Shown: positions 24,188 to 32,233, numbered from the stretch's first letter. The stretch: DNA of 64,000 nucleotides from Microbacterium sp. A20 (GCF_004794515.1 NZ_SSDF01000070.1:102570-166569); one strand, 5' to 3'. Made by a program: numbers and translations. Notes: generated from the sequence alone by a model not told the origin.

Positions 24188-25132
24188 ATGACCGAAATAT
24201 CGCCCGCTGCCGATCAGCCCGCGCGCGCTCGCGCCCTGCCCTTCGCGATCGGCGTCGGCGGGGGCGTGCTGGGGATTCTGCCCTGGCTGATCGGCGGCGG
24301 CATCCTTCCGCTGCAGAACCTGTGGGCGACGGCGACGATGCCCGAGGACATGCCGTTCGTGCTGTTGCCGCTGAGCCAGTACTTCGCCACGTTGCTCTTC
24401 TCTGTGTTGTTGCTCGGTGGGGTCTTCGCCGGGTTCGTGCTGCACTTCGTGGCGCGCCGTCGCGCGGTCGCCGTGTGGCCCGCGGCGCTCGGGGTGCTGC
24501 TCGTGCACGTGATCGCGGTGGTGCAGAGCTTCGCTGTGCTGGCAGGAGGGCTCGGGCTCGGGCGCGGTGGCGACAGCCGGGTGATGCTCTACTTCGCCGG
24601 GCTCCTCGGTGGTGTGGTCGCGGCGATTCTCCTCGCGCAGCTGGGGTGCTGGATGACGTCGCGGCGTTCGGTCGGCGTGGTCGCGCTCGGTGTGGTGCTC
24701 GCGGCGGTGCCGTTCGGCACCTGGGTGGGCCGCTGTTTCCTGGCCGTCACGGGCGACGCGTTCCCGCCGGTGTTCCTGCCCTATCTGTCGCCCTGGCTGC
24801 CGGCGATCGTCGTCGGTGCGGCGCTGGTGTGGTGCGGAGTGCGGCCGGCGTGGCGGATCGTGGTCTGGGTCGCAGGACTGCTCGCGCTGTGGATCCTGCC
24901 CGCGCTGTTCACGGCGATCCAGTACGGACTCGGCATGCGGGTGCTCGACGGCGATGTTCCCGAGATGATGAGGGCGTCGGTGGGGGTGTTCCCGATGGTG
25001 CTCGCCGAGGTGTGGCAGCCGGTGATGGTGGCGTTCGTGATCGGGGTGGTCGGCACGGTGGTGCGGATGGTGGTCGAGCCGGATCGGACGCCGGCGGTCG
25101 TGAACGACGCCGCGCCCGACGTAGCGGTCTGA
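24188..25132 (+). CDS. polytopic membrane protein of unknown function
   Basis: A 314-residue integral membrane protein with roughly seven or eight predicted helices (FAIGVGGGVLGILPWLI, YFATLLFSVLLLGGVFAGFVL, WPAALGVLLVHVIAVVQSF, GVVGTVVRMVV at the end). There is no recognisable transporter motif or catalytic residue. An N-terminal charged tail and a short acidic C-terminus flank the helices. It is followed by a lipoprotein gene in the same orientation, but the 77-base gap suggests separate transcription. Confidence 0.75.
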   Translation: MTEISPAADQPARARALPFAIGVGGGVLGILPWLIGGGILPLQNLWATATMPEDMPFVLLPLSQYFATLLFSVLLLGGVFAGFVLHFVARRRAVAVWPAALGVLLVHVIAVVQSFAVLAGGLGLGRGGDSRVMLYFAGLLGGVVAAILLAQLGCWMTSRRSVGVVALGVVLAAVPFGTWVGRCFLAVTGDAFPPVFLPYLSPWLPAIVVGAALVWCGVRPAWRIVVWVAGLLALWILPALFTAIQYGLGMRVLDGDVPEMMRASVGVFPMVLAEVWQPVMVAFVIGVVGTVVRMVVEPDRTPAVVNDAAPDVAV

Positions 25133-25209
25133 ACGCACCCCGACCGAGGTACTCCCCGGGGGTCTGCTAGCGTCACAGACGTCGCTCGACTCCCTCCCAG
25201 AAAGAAGCC

Positions 25210-25683
25210 ATGAACGCTGCTGCCGCCAAGACCGTGTCCGCCCTCGCCCTCCTCGCACTGTTGGGTGTGGGAGCTGTCGGGTGTGCCGGCGAGCCGGCGT
25301 CGAACGGAACCAAGGAAGACACGCAGTCATCGTCGGAGCAGAAGGAAGAGGCGCCCCAGCCGGTCGACCTGACCGGTGAGTGGAAGCAGAGCAATTCCAA
25401 CGACCCGGAGAGCTTCCAGACGGCGACGATCACGGCCGACACCATCGAGGTCTTCTGGAACGCGCCCGACACCAAGTCGCTGTACTGGGCAGGCACGGTC
25501 GAGGTTCCGGAAGACGGTTCGACCTCGTTCACCTGGGACTCCGTCAACGACAAGACCAAGACCGACTCGGCGATGCTCGCATCGGGCGACGACACGAAGA
25601 CGTTCACTTTCGAGAACGGCGAGCTCTCCTACGACGTCACGGCCATGGGCACGACGATGACGGTGCGCCTCACGCAGGAGTGA
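25210..25683 (+). CDS. secreted lipoprotein
   Basis: A 157-residue protein with a lipoprotein signal peptide: hydrophobic LALLALLGVGAVGC with the lipidated cysteine at residue 25. A linker rich in Ser, Gln and Glu (TKEDTQSSSEQKEEAP) follows, then a small beta-rich domain (LTGEWKQSNSNDPESFQTAT, then IEVFWNAPDTKSLYWAGT) of lipocalin-like character. The same domain type is common in actinobacterial phage and host lipoproteins. The function is unknown. AGAAAGAAG lies just before the ATG. Confidence 0.85.
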   Translation: MNAAAAKTVSALALLALLGVGAVGCAGEPASNGTKEDTQSSSEQKEEAPQPVDLTGEWKQSNSNDPESFQTATITADTIEVFWNAPDTKSLYWAGTVEVPEDGSTSFTWDSVNDKTKTDSAMLASGDDTKTFTFENGELSYDVTAMGTTMTVRLTQE

Positions 25684-25704
25684 TGTCGGGGTGCGTCGCG
25701 GCGG

Positions 25705-26091
25705 TCACTCGTCGCCCGCGCGCTCCCATCCCGACCAGTCGGGGCGGTCGACGATGCAGAACCGGTTGCCCTCCGGGTCTTCCATGATCACGTAGTCCGC
25801 GTCGGCGGGGCGGTTGTCCCAGTGCACCTCGCGCGCGCCCAGCTCAGTGAGTCGACGCACTTCGGCGGCCTGGTCTTCGGCGTAGATGTCGAGGTGGATG
25901 CGCGGCGGCAGCACCCGTTCGGAGTGGTGCGCGTCGAGGGAGATGCAGGGGGCGTCGGCGTCGCGGGGCTTCAGCACGACCCAGTCGTCTTCCGCCGGGT
26001 CGCGCTCGACGTAGTCGAGGGCCGCTTTCCAGAAGCGTGCCTGTGCGGGGAGATCGTTCACGCGGATCACGATCGATGCGAGCTTCAGCAT
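25705..26091 (-). CDS. VOC family protein (glyoxalase/bleomycin resistance-like)
   Basis: A 128-residue protein made of two VOC half-modules: ASIVIRVNDLPAQARFWKAALDY and the second half ending in MEDPEGNRFCIVDRP. The YVIMEDPEGNRFCIV signature is typical of the actinobacterial glyoxalase_6 type. The ATG at 26091 begins directly with the first strand. It converges on the lipoprotein gene with 21 bases between stops. The substrate is unknown; many such proteins are annotated as resistance proteins without evidence. Confidence 0.85.
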   Translation of the reverse strand: MLKLASIVIRVNDLPAQARFWKAALDYVERDPAEDDWVVLKPRDADAPCISLDAHHSERVLPPRIHLDIYAEDQAAEVRRLTELGAREVHWDNRPADADYVIMEDPEGNRFCIVDRPDWSGWERAGDE

Positions 26092-26232
26092 GCGGTCGAG
26101 TGTAGGGCGGGGTGGGACGGCCGACCATGGTTGATTCCGATATGAAGCACCACGATCGAGCACTCAACGTCTCTCTTCGTGCGAGAGTGTTCGGCTGACG
26201 TACTGTGACAACTCAGCCCCACCGGAGATCAC

Positions 26233-26508
26233 ATGAATCGCTCACCTGCGCAGATGGCCCCTGACTCGTACACGAACTCGTTGCGCACACGGCTGCGGGT
26301 TCTCTTCTCGCCTGTGCGTCTGACTCTCTACATCGCGGCGATCACCTTCTCGGTGGTGGCGAATGTGATCTACCTCCGCGACGGCACCGGCACCGAGTGG
26401 CTCGGGCCGGCGTCCGTGGTGCCGCTCCTCGCTTTGGTCGCCTGGCAGTTTGCGACCGACAAGAAGATGAGGCGGCTCGACCGCGAGAGCGCAGACCGCG
26501 ACTCATAG
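26233..26508 (+). CDS. small membrane protein, two predicted helices
   Basis: A 91-residue protein with two hydrophobic segments (LYIAAITFSVVANVIYL and WLGPASVVPLLALVAWQF) joined by a short loop, and a highly charged C-terminus (KKMRRLDRESADRDS). Charge distribution predicts both termini in the cytoplasm. No named family is recognised. It stands alone between convergent and divergent neighbours. Confidence 0.7.
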   Translation: MNRSPAQMAPDSYTNSLRTRLRVLFSPVRLTLYIAAITFSVVANVIYLRDGTGTEWLGPASVVPLLALVAWQFATDKKMRRLDRESADRDS

Positions 26509-26568
26509 CGGGTCCGCTCGCAGCGCGACAGGTGAGCGGTCTCCTCGGCCAAGGGCGTAGGAACGCGA

Positions 26569-26601
26569 AACGCCCCCGCCGTTCGGGTCGGCGGGGGCGT
26601 T
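26569..26601. terminator. bidirectional intrinsic terminator hairpin
   Basis: AACGCCCCCGCC (26569-26580) pairs perfectly with GGCGGGGGCGTT (26590-26601) around a nine-base loop. It sits between the stops of the plus-strand membrane protein and the minus-strand SDR, with A-rich and T-rich bases on the two outer sides, so it can terminate both. Confidence 0.85.
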
Positions 26602-26618
26602 GGTTTCGCGGGTGCGGG

Positions 26619-27620
26619 TTACTGCACCGACCATCCGCCGTCGGAGGCGAGGATGGCGCCGTTGATGTTCACGGCGTCGTCCGACAGCAGGAACGTGATG
26701 GATGCCGCCAGGTGCTCGGCCGTGGCGACGGTCGGGATCGCCTGCTGGAACGGGGCGAGGCGGCCGGAGCCGTACTCCGACATGTTCGGGGGCATCGGGA
26801 TGCCGGTGGCGACGCCGCCCGGGGCGACGGAGTTCACGCGGATGCCCTTCGGCCCGTACATGAAGGCTGCGGACTTCGTGACGCCGATGATGCCGTGCTT
26901 GCTGGCCGTGTAGGCGTTGCCCGAGGCGTTGCCGCGCAGACCGGCCTCGCTTGAGACGTTGAGGATCGCGCCGCGACCGGCTGCTTCCATGACGGGGATG
27001 ACCGCGCGCATGAGCTTGAACGGAGCGGTGAGGTTGATCGCGATGACGCGGTCCCAGACGGCGTCCGGGGTCTCGCCGGCGGGGGAGAAGTCGTCGTTGA
27101 TGCCGGCGACATTGGCGAGGCCGTCGATGCGGTCGCCCGCGGCGGCGACGACGGCGTCGATCGCGTCCTGCTTGGTGAGGTCGCCGGCGACCGTGACGAT
27201 GTCGGCATCCGGGAGCTCGGCCTTGAGGGCGTCGAGCTTCTCGGCGGCGATGTCGCTGGCGATCACGCGTCCGCCTTCGCGGGCGATGCGCGAGGCGGTG
27301 GCCTTGCCGATGCCCGAGGCGGCGCCCGTGACGATCACGGTCTTGCCGGCGAAGCGGCCGGCGGTGACCTTCTCCGTCCAGCCCTCGGAGGCGTCGTCTT
27401 CGGGGATCTCGCCGCCGTTGGCCGCGCGCACGAGGTCGTCGACGACCGACTGGGGGAGCTGGCCCTGGCTCATCGCGACGAGCTGCTGAAGGGGCAGGCC
27501 CAGCACGGGGGTGAGAAGTTCGGGGTCGGCGCCGGTCTGCTCGAAGAGTGCGCGGATGAGGGGCCCGCCGGTCGGGTCGTTCATCCAGTCGCCGATGGTG
27601 GAGTGTGCGGTGAGGGCCAT
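26619..27620 (-). CDS. short-chain dehydrogenase/reductase with N-terminal helical extension
   Basis: A 333-residue SDR. The Rossmann glycine motif VTGAASGIGKATA begins near residue 95, followed by the NVAGIN strand, the catalytic serine region LNVSSEAG, YTASK (Tyr and Lys of the active site) and NSVAPGGVATGI. The first 85 residues are an extra helical domain (LIRALFEQTGADPELL, VVDDLVRAANGG) not found in classical 250-residue SDRs. AAGGAG precedes the ATG. The divergent TetR gene probably regulates it. The oxidised substrate is unknown. Confidence 0.88.
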   Translation of the reverse strand: MALTAHSTIGDWMNDPTGGPLIRALFEQTGADPELLTPVLGLPLQQLVAMSQGQLPQSVVDDLVRAANGGEIPEDDASEGWTEKVTAGRFAGKTVIVTGAASGIGKATASRIAREGGRVIASDIAAEKLDALKAELPDADIVTVAGDLTKQDAIDAVVAAAGDRIDGLANVAGINDDFSPAGETPDAVWDRVIAINLTAPFKLMRAVIPVMEAAGRGAILNVSSEAGLRGNASGNAYTASKHGIIGVTKSAAFMYGPKGIRVNSVAPGGVATGIPMPPNMSEYGSGRLAPFQQAIPTVATAEHLAASITFLLSDDAVNINGAILASDGGWSVQ

Positions 27621-27669
27621 GCTCTTTCTCCTTGTTCGAGTTTCGCAACGGTGCGTCTACTTATATTCC

Positions 27670-27689
27670 AGTGTACGCCTGAGTACGCT
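27670..27689. promoter_or_regulatory. candidate TetR operator between SDR and tetR
   Basis: AGTGTACGCCTGAGTACGCT is an imperfect palindrome with matching GTAC half-site cores six bases apart, lying within the divergent promoter region and ending six bases before the proposed tetR start. Position and symmetry fit a TetR-family operator controlling both genes. Confidence 0.5.
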
Positions 27690-27695
27690 CGAAAG

Positions 27696-28277
27696 GTGCC
27701 CCGTCCTCGTAGTGAAAAAGCCCGCCAATCCGTGCTGGAGGCGATGCGGCGCGCGCTCGCCGCAGACGGGTACGAGGCCGTGACGATCGAGGGTCTCGCC
27801 GAGTCGGCGGAGGTCTCGAAGCAGACGATCTATCGGTGGTGGCCGTCGAAGGCCGCGATCCTCGGTGAGGCGCTGCTCGAGGGCGGGTTGCCCGGGGCGG
27901 ATGTCGCGGTACCGATGACCGCCGACCTCGGGGCGGATCTGCGGGCGTGGTTCTCTGCGATGAGCGCATCTCTTGCAGATGCCGACGGCGTGGCGATCGC
28001 GCGGGCGCTGATCGTGATCACGGCATCCGATCCGGAGCTCGGTCTTGCGCTGAACGAGAAGCTGGCCGCGCCGATTCGGGAGTGGGTCGCCGCGCGGATG
28101 GCGCTGGCGGTGTCGGCCGGCGGTGTGAGAGGGGATGCGGATGCTGCCGCTGTCGCGGACCAGTTCATCGCGATGGCGAGTTACGCAGCGCTGCTGGGCC
28201 AGCCGTTGAGCGCCGAGCGGATCGATGCGACGGTGGCCGTGCTGCTGCGGGGGATCTCGGCGCATCCCGGTCGGTGA
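27696..28277 (+). CDS. TetR family regulator
   Basis: A 193-residue regulator starting at a GTG. The helix-turn-helix is VTIEGLAESAEVSKQTIYRWW (about residues 30-50), the same IYRWWPS subtype as the regulator at 4441. The C-terminal domain is helical with FIAMASYAALLGQPL near the end. No good ribosome site precedes the GTG, so leaderless translation is possible. Longer frames extend into the promoter region and are less likely. It is divergent from the SDR. Part of its 3-prime region is duplicated at 28907-28969. Confidence 0.85.
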   Translation: MPRPRSEKARQSVLEAMRRALAADGYEAVTIEGLAESAEVSKQTIYRWWPSKAAILGEALLEGGLPGADVAVPMTADLGADLRAWFSAMSASLADADGVAIARALIVITASDPELGLALNEKLAAPIREWVAARMALAVSAGGVRGDADAAAVADQFIAMASYAALLGQPLSAERIDATVAVLLRGISAHPGR

Positions 28278-28283
28278 GCGTCG

Positions 28284-28679
28284 TCAACGGTGGGCGAGGC
28301 CCTCGCAGGTCACGGCATCGCGGAACTCTCCTTCTTCTACCTCGACCTTCACTGACGCCGTGTATGCGCTCCTCGGGATGATCGAGATCTCGGCGGCGCC
28401 CGCGCTGCTGATGTGAGGATCGTCGGCGCAGATCGCCACGACGATCCATTCCGTCGGATCCGACGTCGACAGGTTGAAGGATGCGGGCTCGCCCACGCGT
28501 GGGGACGAGTCCTGGATCAGGAACTCCGTGTCCGTCGACGCGACGTCATTCACCCAACTGAGGCGCTTTCCGATGGCCTCACCGGTCTTCACGGCAGGTG
28601 CTCCCGAGCAGGCCGTGGCCGTCACCATCAGAGTCATGGTGACGATCCCGACAGCTGCGGCTCTGGCTACAGTCCGCAC
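28284..28679 (-). CDS. putative lipoprotein
   Basis: A 131-residue protein predicted from a GTG at 28679. A basic start (VRTVARAAA) leads to a hydrophobic segment and a lipobox-like TATAC with the cysteine at residue 24. The mature part (TDTEFLIQDSSPRVGEPASF, EWIVVAICADDP) is beta-rich with two further cysteines (VAICADD and VTCEGLA) that could form a disulfide. No ribosome site is obvious, and the frame continues upstream, so the start is uncertain. It converges on the TetR gene with six bases between stops. The function is unknown. Confidence 0.65.
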   Translation of the reverse strand: MRTVARAAAVGIVTMTLMVTATACSGAPAVKTGEAIGKRLSWVNDVASTDTEFLIQDSSPRVGEPASFNLSTSDPTEWIVVAICADDPHISSAGAAEISIIPRSAYTASVKVEVEEGEFRDAVTCEGLAHR

Positions 28680-29005
28680 GAGATCGCTGAGCGTGAAGGG
28701 TTGAAAGCGGTCAGCGTACCGCTCGTCCCGACGGTGTTCCGGGTCACTCCTCGGCGGCGGACTGAGTGACGAGTGAGAGCGGACAGGAAGACCCCCTTGC
28801 GTAGTGTTCCTTGAGATCACGAGCACAGCCGCAGGGTCTCTGTGATGATCGTGATATTCACATCAAAGACACATATGACGACATAAGCAATATATTTGAC
28901 GACGGAGTGGATGTGGATGCTGCCGCGATCGCGGACCAGTTCATCGCGATGGCGACGTACTTCGCGTGATCGGGGCGAACGGCGACTCCGGACCACCGCT
29001 CTGCG
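28680..29005. other. gene-poor interval with an AT-rich patch and a TetR remnant
   Basis: No intact gene is supported here. About 28845-28905 is unusually AT-rich for this genome (for example ACATAAGCAATATATTTGAC) and runs directly into the TetR remnant at 28907. The patch could be a promoter or the scar of a lost gene. Confidence 0.6.
28907..28969 (+). pseudogene. remnant duplicate of the tetR 3-prime region
   Basis: About 47 bases here match 28132-28178 of the TetR gene with only about four differences, sharing GCGGACCAGTTCATCGCGAT. Read in the same frame it encodes DAAAIADQFIAMATYFA before a TGA, corresponding to DAAAVADQFIAMASYAA in the intact regulator. The rest of a TetR gene is missing on both sides, so this is either a leftover of a decayed paralogue or a short segmental duplication. 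Confidence 0.75.
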
Positions 29006-29191
29006 TCACACCTCTATGCGAGTGGCCTTGTCCGTCAGACGCCACGGCACCGAGTACTCCGCATACTTCATGCCGTTCGAGGACATGTGCTTGATCTCTT
29101 CCGCAAAGGCCGCCGCATCCTCAGGATTGTCGAAGACGCCGTAGATACCAGCGTCATCCTCGTCATCGAACACAATCCACACAGAGCTCAT
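29006..29191 (-). CDS. small conserved-looking protein of unknown function
   Basis: A 61-residue acidic protein beginning SSVWIVFDDEDDAGIYGVFD, with alternating strands and a central helix (DNPEDAAAFAEEIKHM). The pattern resembles small actinobacterial proteins with a ferredoxin-like strand-helix-strand. The second ATG (29191) is preferred because GGAGG lies eight bases before it, inside the upstream alternative start. No family name can be given. Confidence 0.6.
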   Translation of the reverse strand: MSSVWIVFDDEDDAGIYGVFDNPEDAAAFAEEIKHMSSNGMKYAEYSVPWRLTDKATRIEV

Positions 29192-29281
29192 GCCTACATC
29201 CTCCATGCGGCGACCAGCTACCCAAAGCGCACCCCGCTCCACCGCCCGCAGCGTCCGCGCCGGTCGCTCAGGGGGATGAAG

Positions 29282-29316
29282 AACCGCCTCGCTACTGAAT
29301 GAGCAGCGAGGCGGTT
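29282..29316 (-). terminator. intrinsic terminator hairpin
   Basis: AACCGCCTCGCT (29282-29293) and AGCGAGGCGGTT (29305-29316) form a perfect 12-bp stem with an 11-base loop. It lies 12 bases after the stop of the small membrane protein at 29328 on the minus strand. Confidence 0.8.
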
Positions 29317-29327
29317 CGGTGACGGAA

Positions 29328-29537
29328 TCAGGACTCGCGGGAGCGTCGGTCGCGCCAGATGATGCGCAGGACCAGAGCCAACGCGCCGAGCATGAGCACG
29401 AACGCTGCGAGCCAGAAGATCCACACAACGTCCTGGAACAGGGGGAGCTTGGCGACGATCGGGAGCATTGCGCCGACGAGGATCATCGCCGCGACGGTCG
29501 TACGCTCACGCGCGGTGCCGCGGACACGCTGAGTCAT
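29328..29537 (-). CDS. 69-residue membrane protein, two helices
   Basis: The product starts TQRVRGTARERTTVAAM, then has two hydrophobic segments (MILVGAMLPIVAKLPLF and VVWIFWLAAFVLMLGALAL) and a basic end (RIIWRDRRSRES). The internal ATG at 29537 is favoured because upstream codons in the frame are Arg/Asn-rich and atypical. A strong hairpin follows the stop. No family is recognised. Confidence 0.6.
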   Translation of the reverse strand: MTQRVRGTARERTTVAAMILVGAMLPIVAKLPLFQDVVWIFWLAAFVLMLGALALVLRIIWRDRRSRES

Positions 29538-29824
29538 CGCGAGACCGTTGCCTTCGCCGCGCAGTCTCCCGTGCTGAGTCCGATCACGCCTCCGGTTGCT
29601 GTGACGCATACTGCGATTTCCACGTGGCTCCTTATCGATCAACCCTGCATGATGTGTAAGATGTTACGCCGTCCGACGGGGCTCGTCTGTCCACCGTTAG
29701 GGGACCTGGGAGGGTCGGCTCCGACGCCGGTGGCAACCGGCCGACGCTCAGATGACTAGATGTCCCCCTCGGCGACCTGGAAACAGATGGGCATGGTGCG
29801 AGGGTACTGGTTCGCGGTGGTCGC

Positions 29825-30406
29825 TCAGCGCTTCACTCGGTAACGCAGGTGGAGCACCCCGGCGCCCGGAATGACGTCGACCGGATCCTCCAGCAGCTGC
29901 TGCGCGTCGATGGGGCCGAAGAAGCGCTTGCCCGTGCCGAAGACGACGGGCGCGACGTCCATCCGCACCTCGTCGACCAGCCCGGCCGCGAACACCTGTC
30001 CGCCGACGTCGCCCGCCGATACCTCCACGATCCGATCCCCCGCCAGCTCCTGCGCCTTGGTCACGGCCGCCTCGATGCTGTCGACGAAGTGGAACGGCGC
30101 CGCGGGATCCCAGCCCTCGGGCGCAGGGCGGTGGGTGACGACGACCACGTGCTCGACGCCGCCCGGAGGCACGCCATCCCAGCCGTCGGTGAGGTCGAAG
30201 ACGTGGCGTCCGACGATGGTCGCCCCGACCTGGTCCCAATACGGGCGGGTGTAGTCGAAGGATGCCTGCGACACCTTCAGGGCTCCGCTCTCGTCGAGCG
30301 GCACGTCGCCGCTCATCAACCAGTCGAAAACGGGACCTGGTTGGTCGTTCTCGTCGGCGATGAATCCGTCGACCGACACCGATGCGTACATGACGACTCT
30401 GCCCAT
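29825..30406 (-). CDS. dihydrofolate reductase-like (RibD C-terminal) protein
   Basis: A 193-residue protein of the RibD C-terminal/DHFR superfamily. The opening RVVMYASVSVDGFIAD, the ATIVGRHVFDLTDGW block and the end VRMDVAPVVFGTGKRFFGP are the family signature. Such proteins are NADPH-dependent reductases of pterin- or flavin-like compounds, but most members are uncharacterised, and real dihydrofolate reductase activity should not be assumed. It is followed upstream by the AraC gene in the same orientation, 67 bases away. Confidence 0.88.
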   Translation of the reverse strand: MGRVVMYASVSVDGFIADENDQPGPVFDWLMSGDVPLDESGALKVSQASFDYTRPYWDQVGATIVGRHVFDLTDGWDGVPPGGVEHVVVVTHRPAPEGWDPAAPFHFVDSIEAAVTKAQELAGDRIVEVSAGDVGGQVFAAGLVDEVRMDVAPVVFGTGKRFFGPIDAQQLLEDPVDVIPGAGVLHLRYRVKR

Positions 30407-30473
30407 GGGGTGCTCCTCTGCTCTGCGGTGTCCTCAGGCTAGGCGCGCGGCTCACGGGAGCGCTTGTAAGAAA

Positions 30474-31313
30474 TCAATCGGTCGGCAGCGACCAGTTGTC
30501 GAGTGCATGATCGGGATGCTCGCGCAGGAACCGCTGGCGCACCTCGACGTACCGGGTGGGGGTGAGGCCGGTGAACGCGCGGAAGTCGTGCCCGAAATGC
30601 GCCTGGTCGAAGTAGCCCGCGCGCGTGGCGACGTCTGCCCAGTCGATCGGCGCGGCGAAGTCGATCGCGAACAGGGTGGCGGCGAAGCGGCGGGTGCGGG
30701 CGAAGCGCTTGGGCGTGACGCCGATGATCTCCTTGAACCGCTGGGTGAGATGGGTGCTGCTGACACCGGATGCCGCGGTCAGGTCGCCGATCGCGACGGT
30801 TCCACTGGTCTCGACGATGGCGCTTGCCGCGTCGCGCACCAGGTCCAGGCCCGGGACATCGCGCAGCTGCCGCCCCAACTCCTCTTCGAGGATCGCCATC
30901 ATCCCTTCCGGCCCGTCGGCCGCGACCAGCCTCTGTCGAAGTTCGGTGACAGCGGGCCTTCCCCACACTTGCTCGAGCGTCACCGGTCGATCGCAGAGGG
31001 CGGATGCCGGCATTGGCACGAACGGTGCCAGACCCCAGGCTTGGAAGTGCACGCCGACCGATCGCGTCGTGGGTGGGTATGCGAAGTCGATCGCGCGGGT
31101 GGGCGTGCTGACCACGCATCCGTCGGCATACTCCGATGCTTCGGGCTCTTCGCCGGCGCGGATGCGGAACGGCTCCCCGAGGTTGACGATGAGGAACGAC
31201 CCCGGCATCGGCGGGAGCGTCAGGCGAGGGTACGGCGGCGCGCCCTCGAGGAAGTAGAGGTCGTCGATCAGGCCGTCGAGCGGCGGCTGCGGCACTGCGG
31301 ATACGTACTCCAC
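30474..31313 (-). CDS. AraC family transcriptional regulator
   Basis: About 279 residues from a GTG. The N-terminal two-thirds is a cupin-like sensing domain (LPPMPGSFLIVNLGEPFRI, VGVHFQAWGLAPF), and the last 100 residues hold the paired AraC helix-turn-helix (IGDLTAASGVSSTHLTQRFK and WADVATRAGYFDQAHFGHDF). The sequence FRAFTGLTPTRYVEVRQRF is the standard family close. The start is uncertain: an ATG 23 codons upstream is also open, but the sequence between looks unlike an AraC N-terminus. It may control the adjacent DHFR-like gene. Confidence 0.85.
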   Translation of the reverse strand: MEYVSAVPQPPLDGLIDDLYFLEGAPPYPRLTLPPMPGSFLIVNLGEPFRIRAGEEPEASEYADGCVVSTPTRAIDFAYPPTTRSVGVHFQAWGLAPFVPMPASALCDRPVTLEQVWGRPAVTELRQRLVAADGPEGMMAILEEELGRQLRDVPGLDLVRDAASAIVETSGTVAIGDLTAASGVSSTHLTQRFKEIIGVTPKRFARTRRFAATLFAIDFAAPIDWADVATRAGYFDQAHFGHDFRAFTGLTPTRYVEVRQRFLREHPDHALDNWSLPTD

Positions 31314-31465
31314 GGGATCACAGTAGCCCTGGCGGTGCGGACCCCCGCATGCCGCCAGCCGAAACATCCCGGGCGTCCGCACGTGTGTGCTTTGATCTGT
31401 GGGTATGCCACCGGTCGTCGAGGTTTCATTTGTCTCGTTCGGCCCTTTCTTGAGGAGCGCGAAGT

Positions 31466-31624
31466 ATGACCGGGTCCATGTTCAGCTGGTGGGGTCTCGT
31501 CATCAGCGTGGTCGTTCTCGTCGTGATTCTGGCGATCGTGTTCTTCGTCGTGCGGGGGATCGTTCGGTTCTTCCTGCGACGCCGGCCGGAGCGGCCGGGG
31601 CCGCCTCGTTCCTCTCTGGAGTGA
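31466..31624 (+). CDS. 52-residue single-pass membrane protein
   Basis: A short ORF with a good AGGAG eight bases before the ATG. The product has one strongly hydrophobic helix (WWGLVISVVVLVVILAIVFF) then a basic tail (RRRPERPGPPRSS). The helix and the ribosome site argue for a real gene. No family is recognised. Confidence 0.6.
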   Translation: MTGSMFSWWGLVISVVVLVVILAIVFFVVRGIVRFFLRRRPERPGPPRSSLE

Positions 31625-31653
31625 GGCGGCTCCGGCCGTCGTTCGATCGGTCG

Positions 31654-32163
31654 TTACTGCTCGACGCTGGCTGAAGACTGCGCCTCCGTCCGCCCCTCCG
31701 CGAACCGCGCCTGCGCCCGGTCCTGACGCCGTCCGACCTCGACGAGCTCCGTCGCCTTCGGCAGTCCCATGGGCTTCGTCGAGACGTAGACGCTCTCGGC
31801 GGTGTCGACGCGGAAGGTCTCGTGCCAGACGCCCACCGCTCCCGGAGCCTTGCGGGCTGCGCGGTTGAAGGCGGTCCAGGCGGGGCGGTGCTGCTGGTTC
31901 GGGCTGGACGCGTAGGCGTAGAGCTTGTCGACGGATGACCAGTACTGCACGACGTAGGGTCCACCCGAGCCGAAGAGCAGGTGGTAGCCGAGCATGCCCG
32001 AGTCGGGGTCGGTGCTGAGTTCGCGCAGCATCCCCGGCATGGCGAAGAAGGCCGGCATCCACAGGTCGGGGCGCCACCAGCGGTTGATCTGCATCCCGAT
32101 GTGGAACACGACGAGCTCGCCCTCGTGGCGGTGGGTCATGCGGCCCGTGATGACTTTCGACAT
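31654..32163 (-). CDS. DUF4188 domain protein (monooxygenase-like)
   Basis: A 169-residue protein of the DUF4188 type: VITGRMTHRHEGELVVFHIG, INRWWRPDLWMPAFFAMP, and SGGPYVVQYWSSVDKLYAYA. Members have a dimeric alpha-beta barrel fold and are sometimes annotated as phenylacetaldoxime dehydratase-like or monooxygenase-like without proof. The ATG at 32163 has AAGGAG five bases upstream. It is divergent from a MerR gene, and two symmetric GGATAG sites lie between them, so expression probably responds to a small molecule. Confidence 0.82.
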   Translation of the reverse strand: MSKVITGRMTHRHEGELVVFHIGMQINRWWRPDLWMPAFFAMPGMLRELSTDPDSGMLGYHLLFGSGGPYVVQYWSSVDKLYAYASSPNQQHRPAWTAFNRAARKAPGAVGVWHETFRVDTAESVYVSTKPMGLPKATELVEVGRRQDRAQARFAEGRTEAQSSASVEQ

Positions 32164-32178
32164 GATGACTCCTTGGTT

Positions 32179-32216
32179 GGATAGTTTCACTATCCATAAT
32201 GGATAGCGCTACTATC
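32179..32216. promoter_or_regulatory. two operator palindromes between the DUF4188 and merR genes
   Basis: GGATAGTTTCACTATCC (32179-32195) is a perfect inverted repeat with five central bases, and GATAGCGCTACTATC (32202-32216) is a second with the same GATAG/CTATC arms. They lie in the 70-base gap between divergent starts. A dyad within a promoter is typical of MerR-type control. Confidence 0.8.
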
Positions 32217-32233
32217 GAAGTCAAGAGGTGGCC

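Noticed and set aside
29755..29823. Minus-strand tail reading NQYPRTMPICFQVAEGDI before a stop
   Set aside because: It looks protein-like but is too short and has no start or upstream domain; could be a gene remnant but is not supportable.
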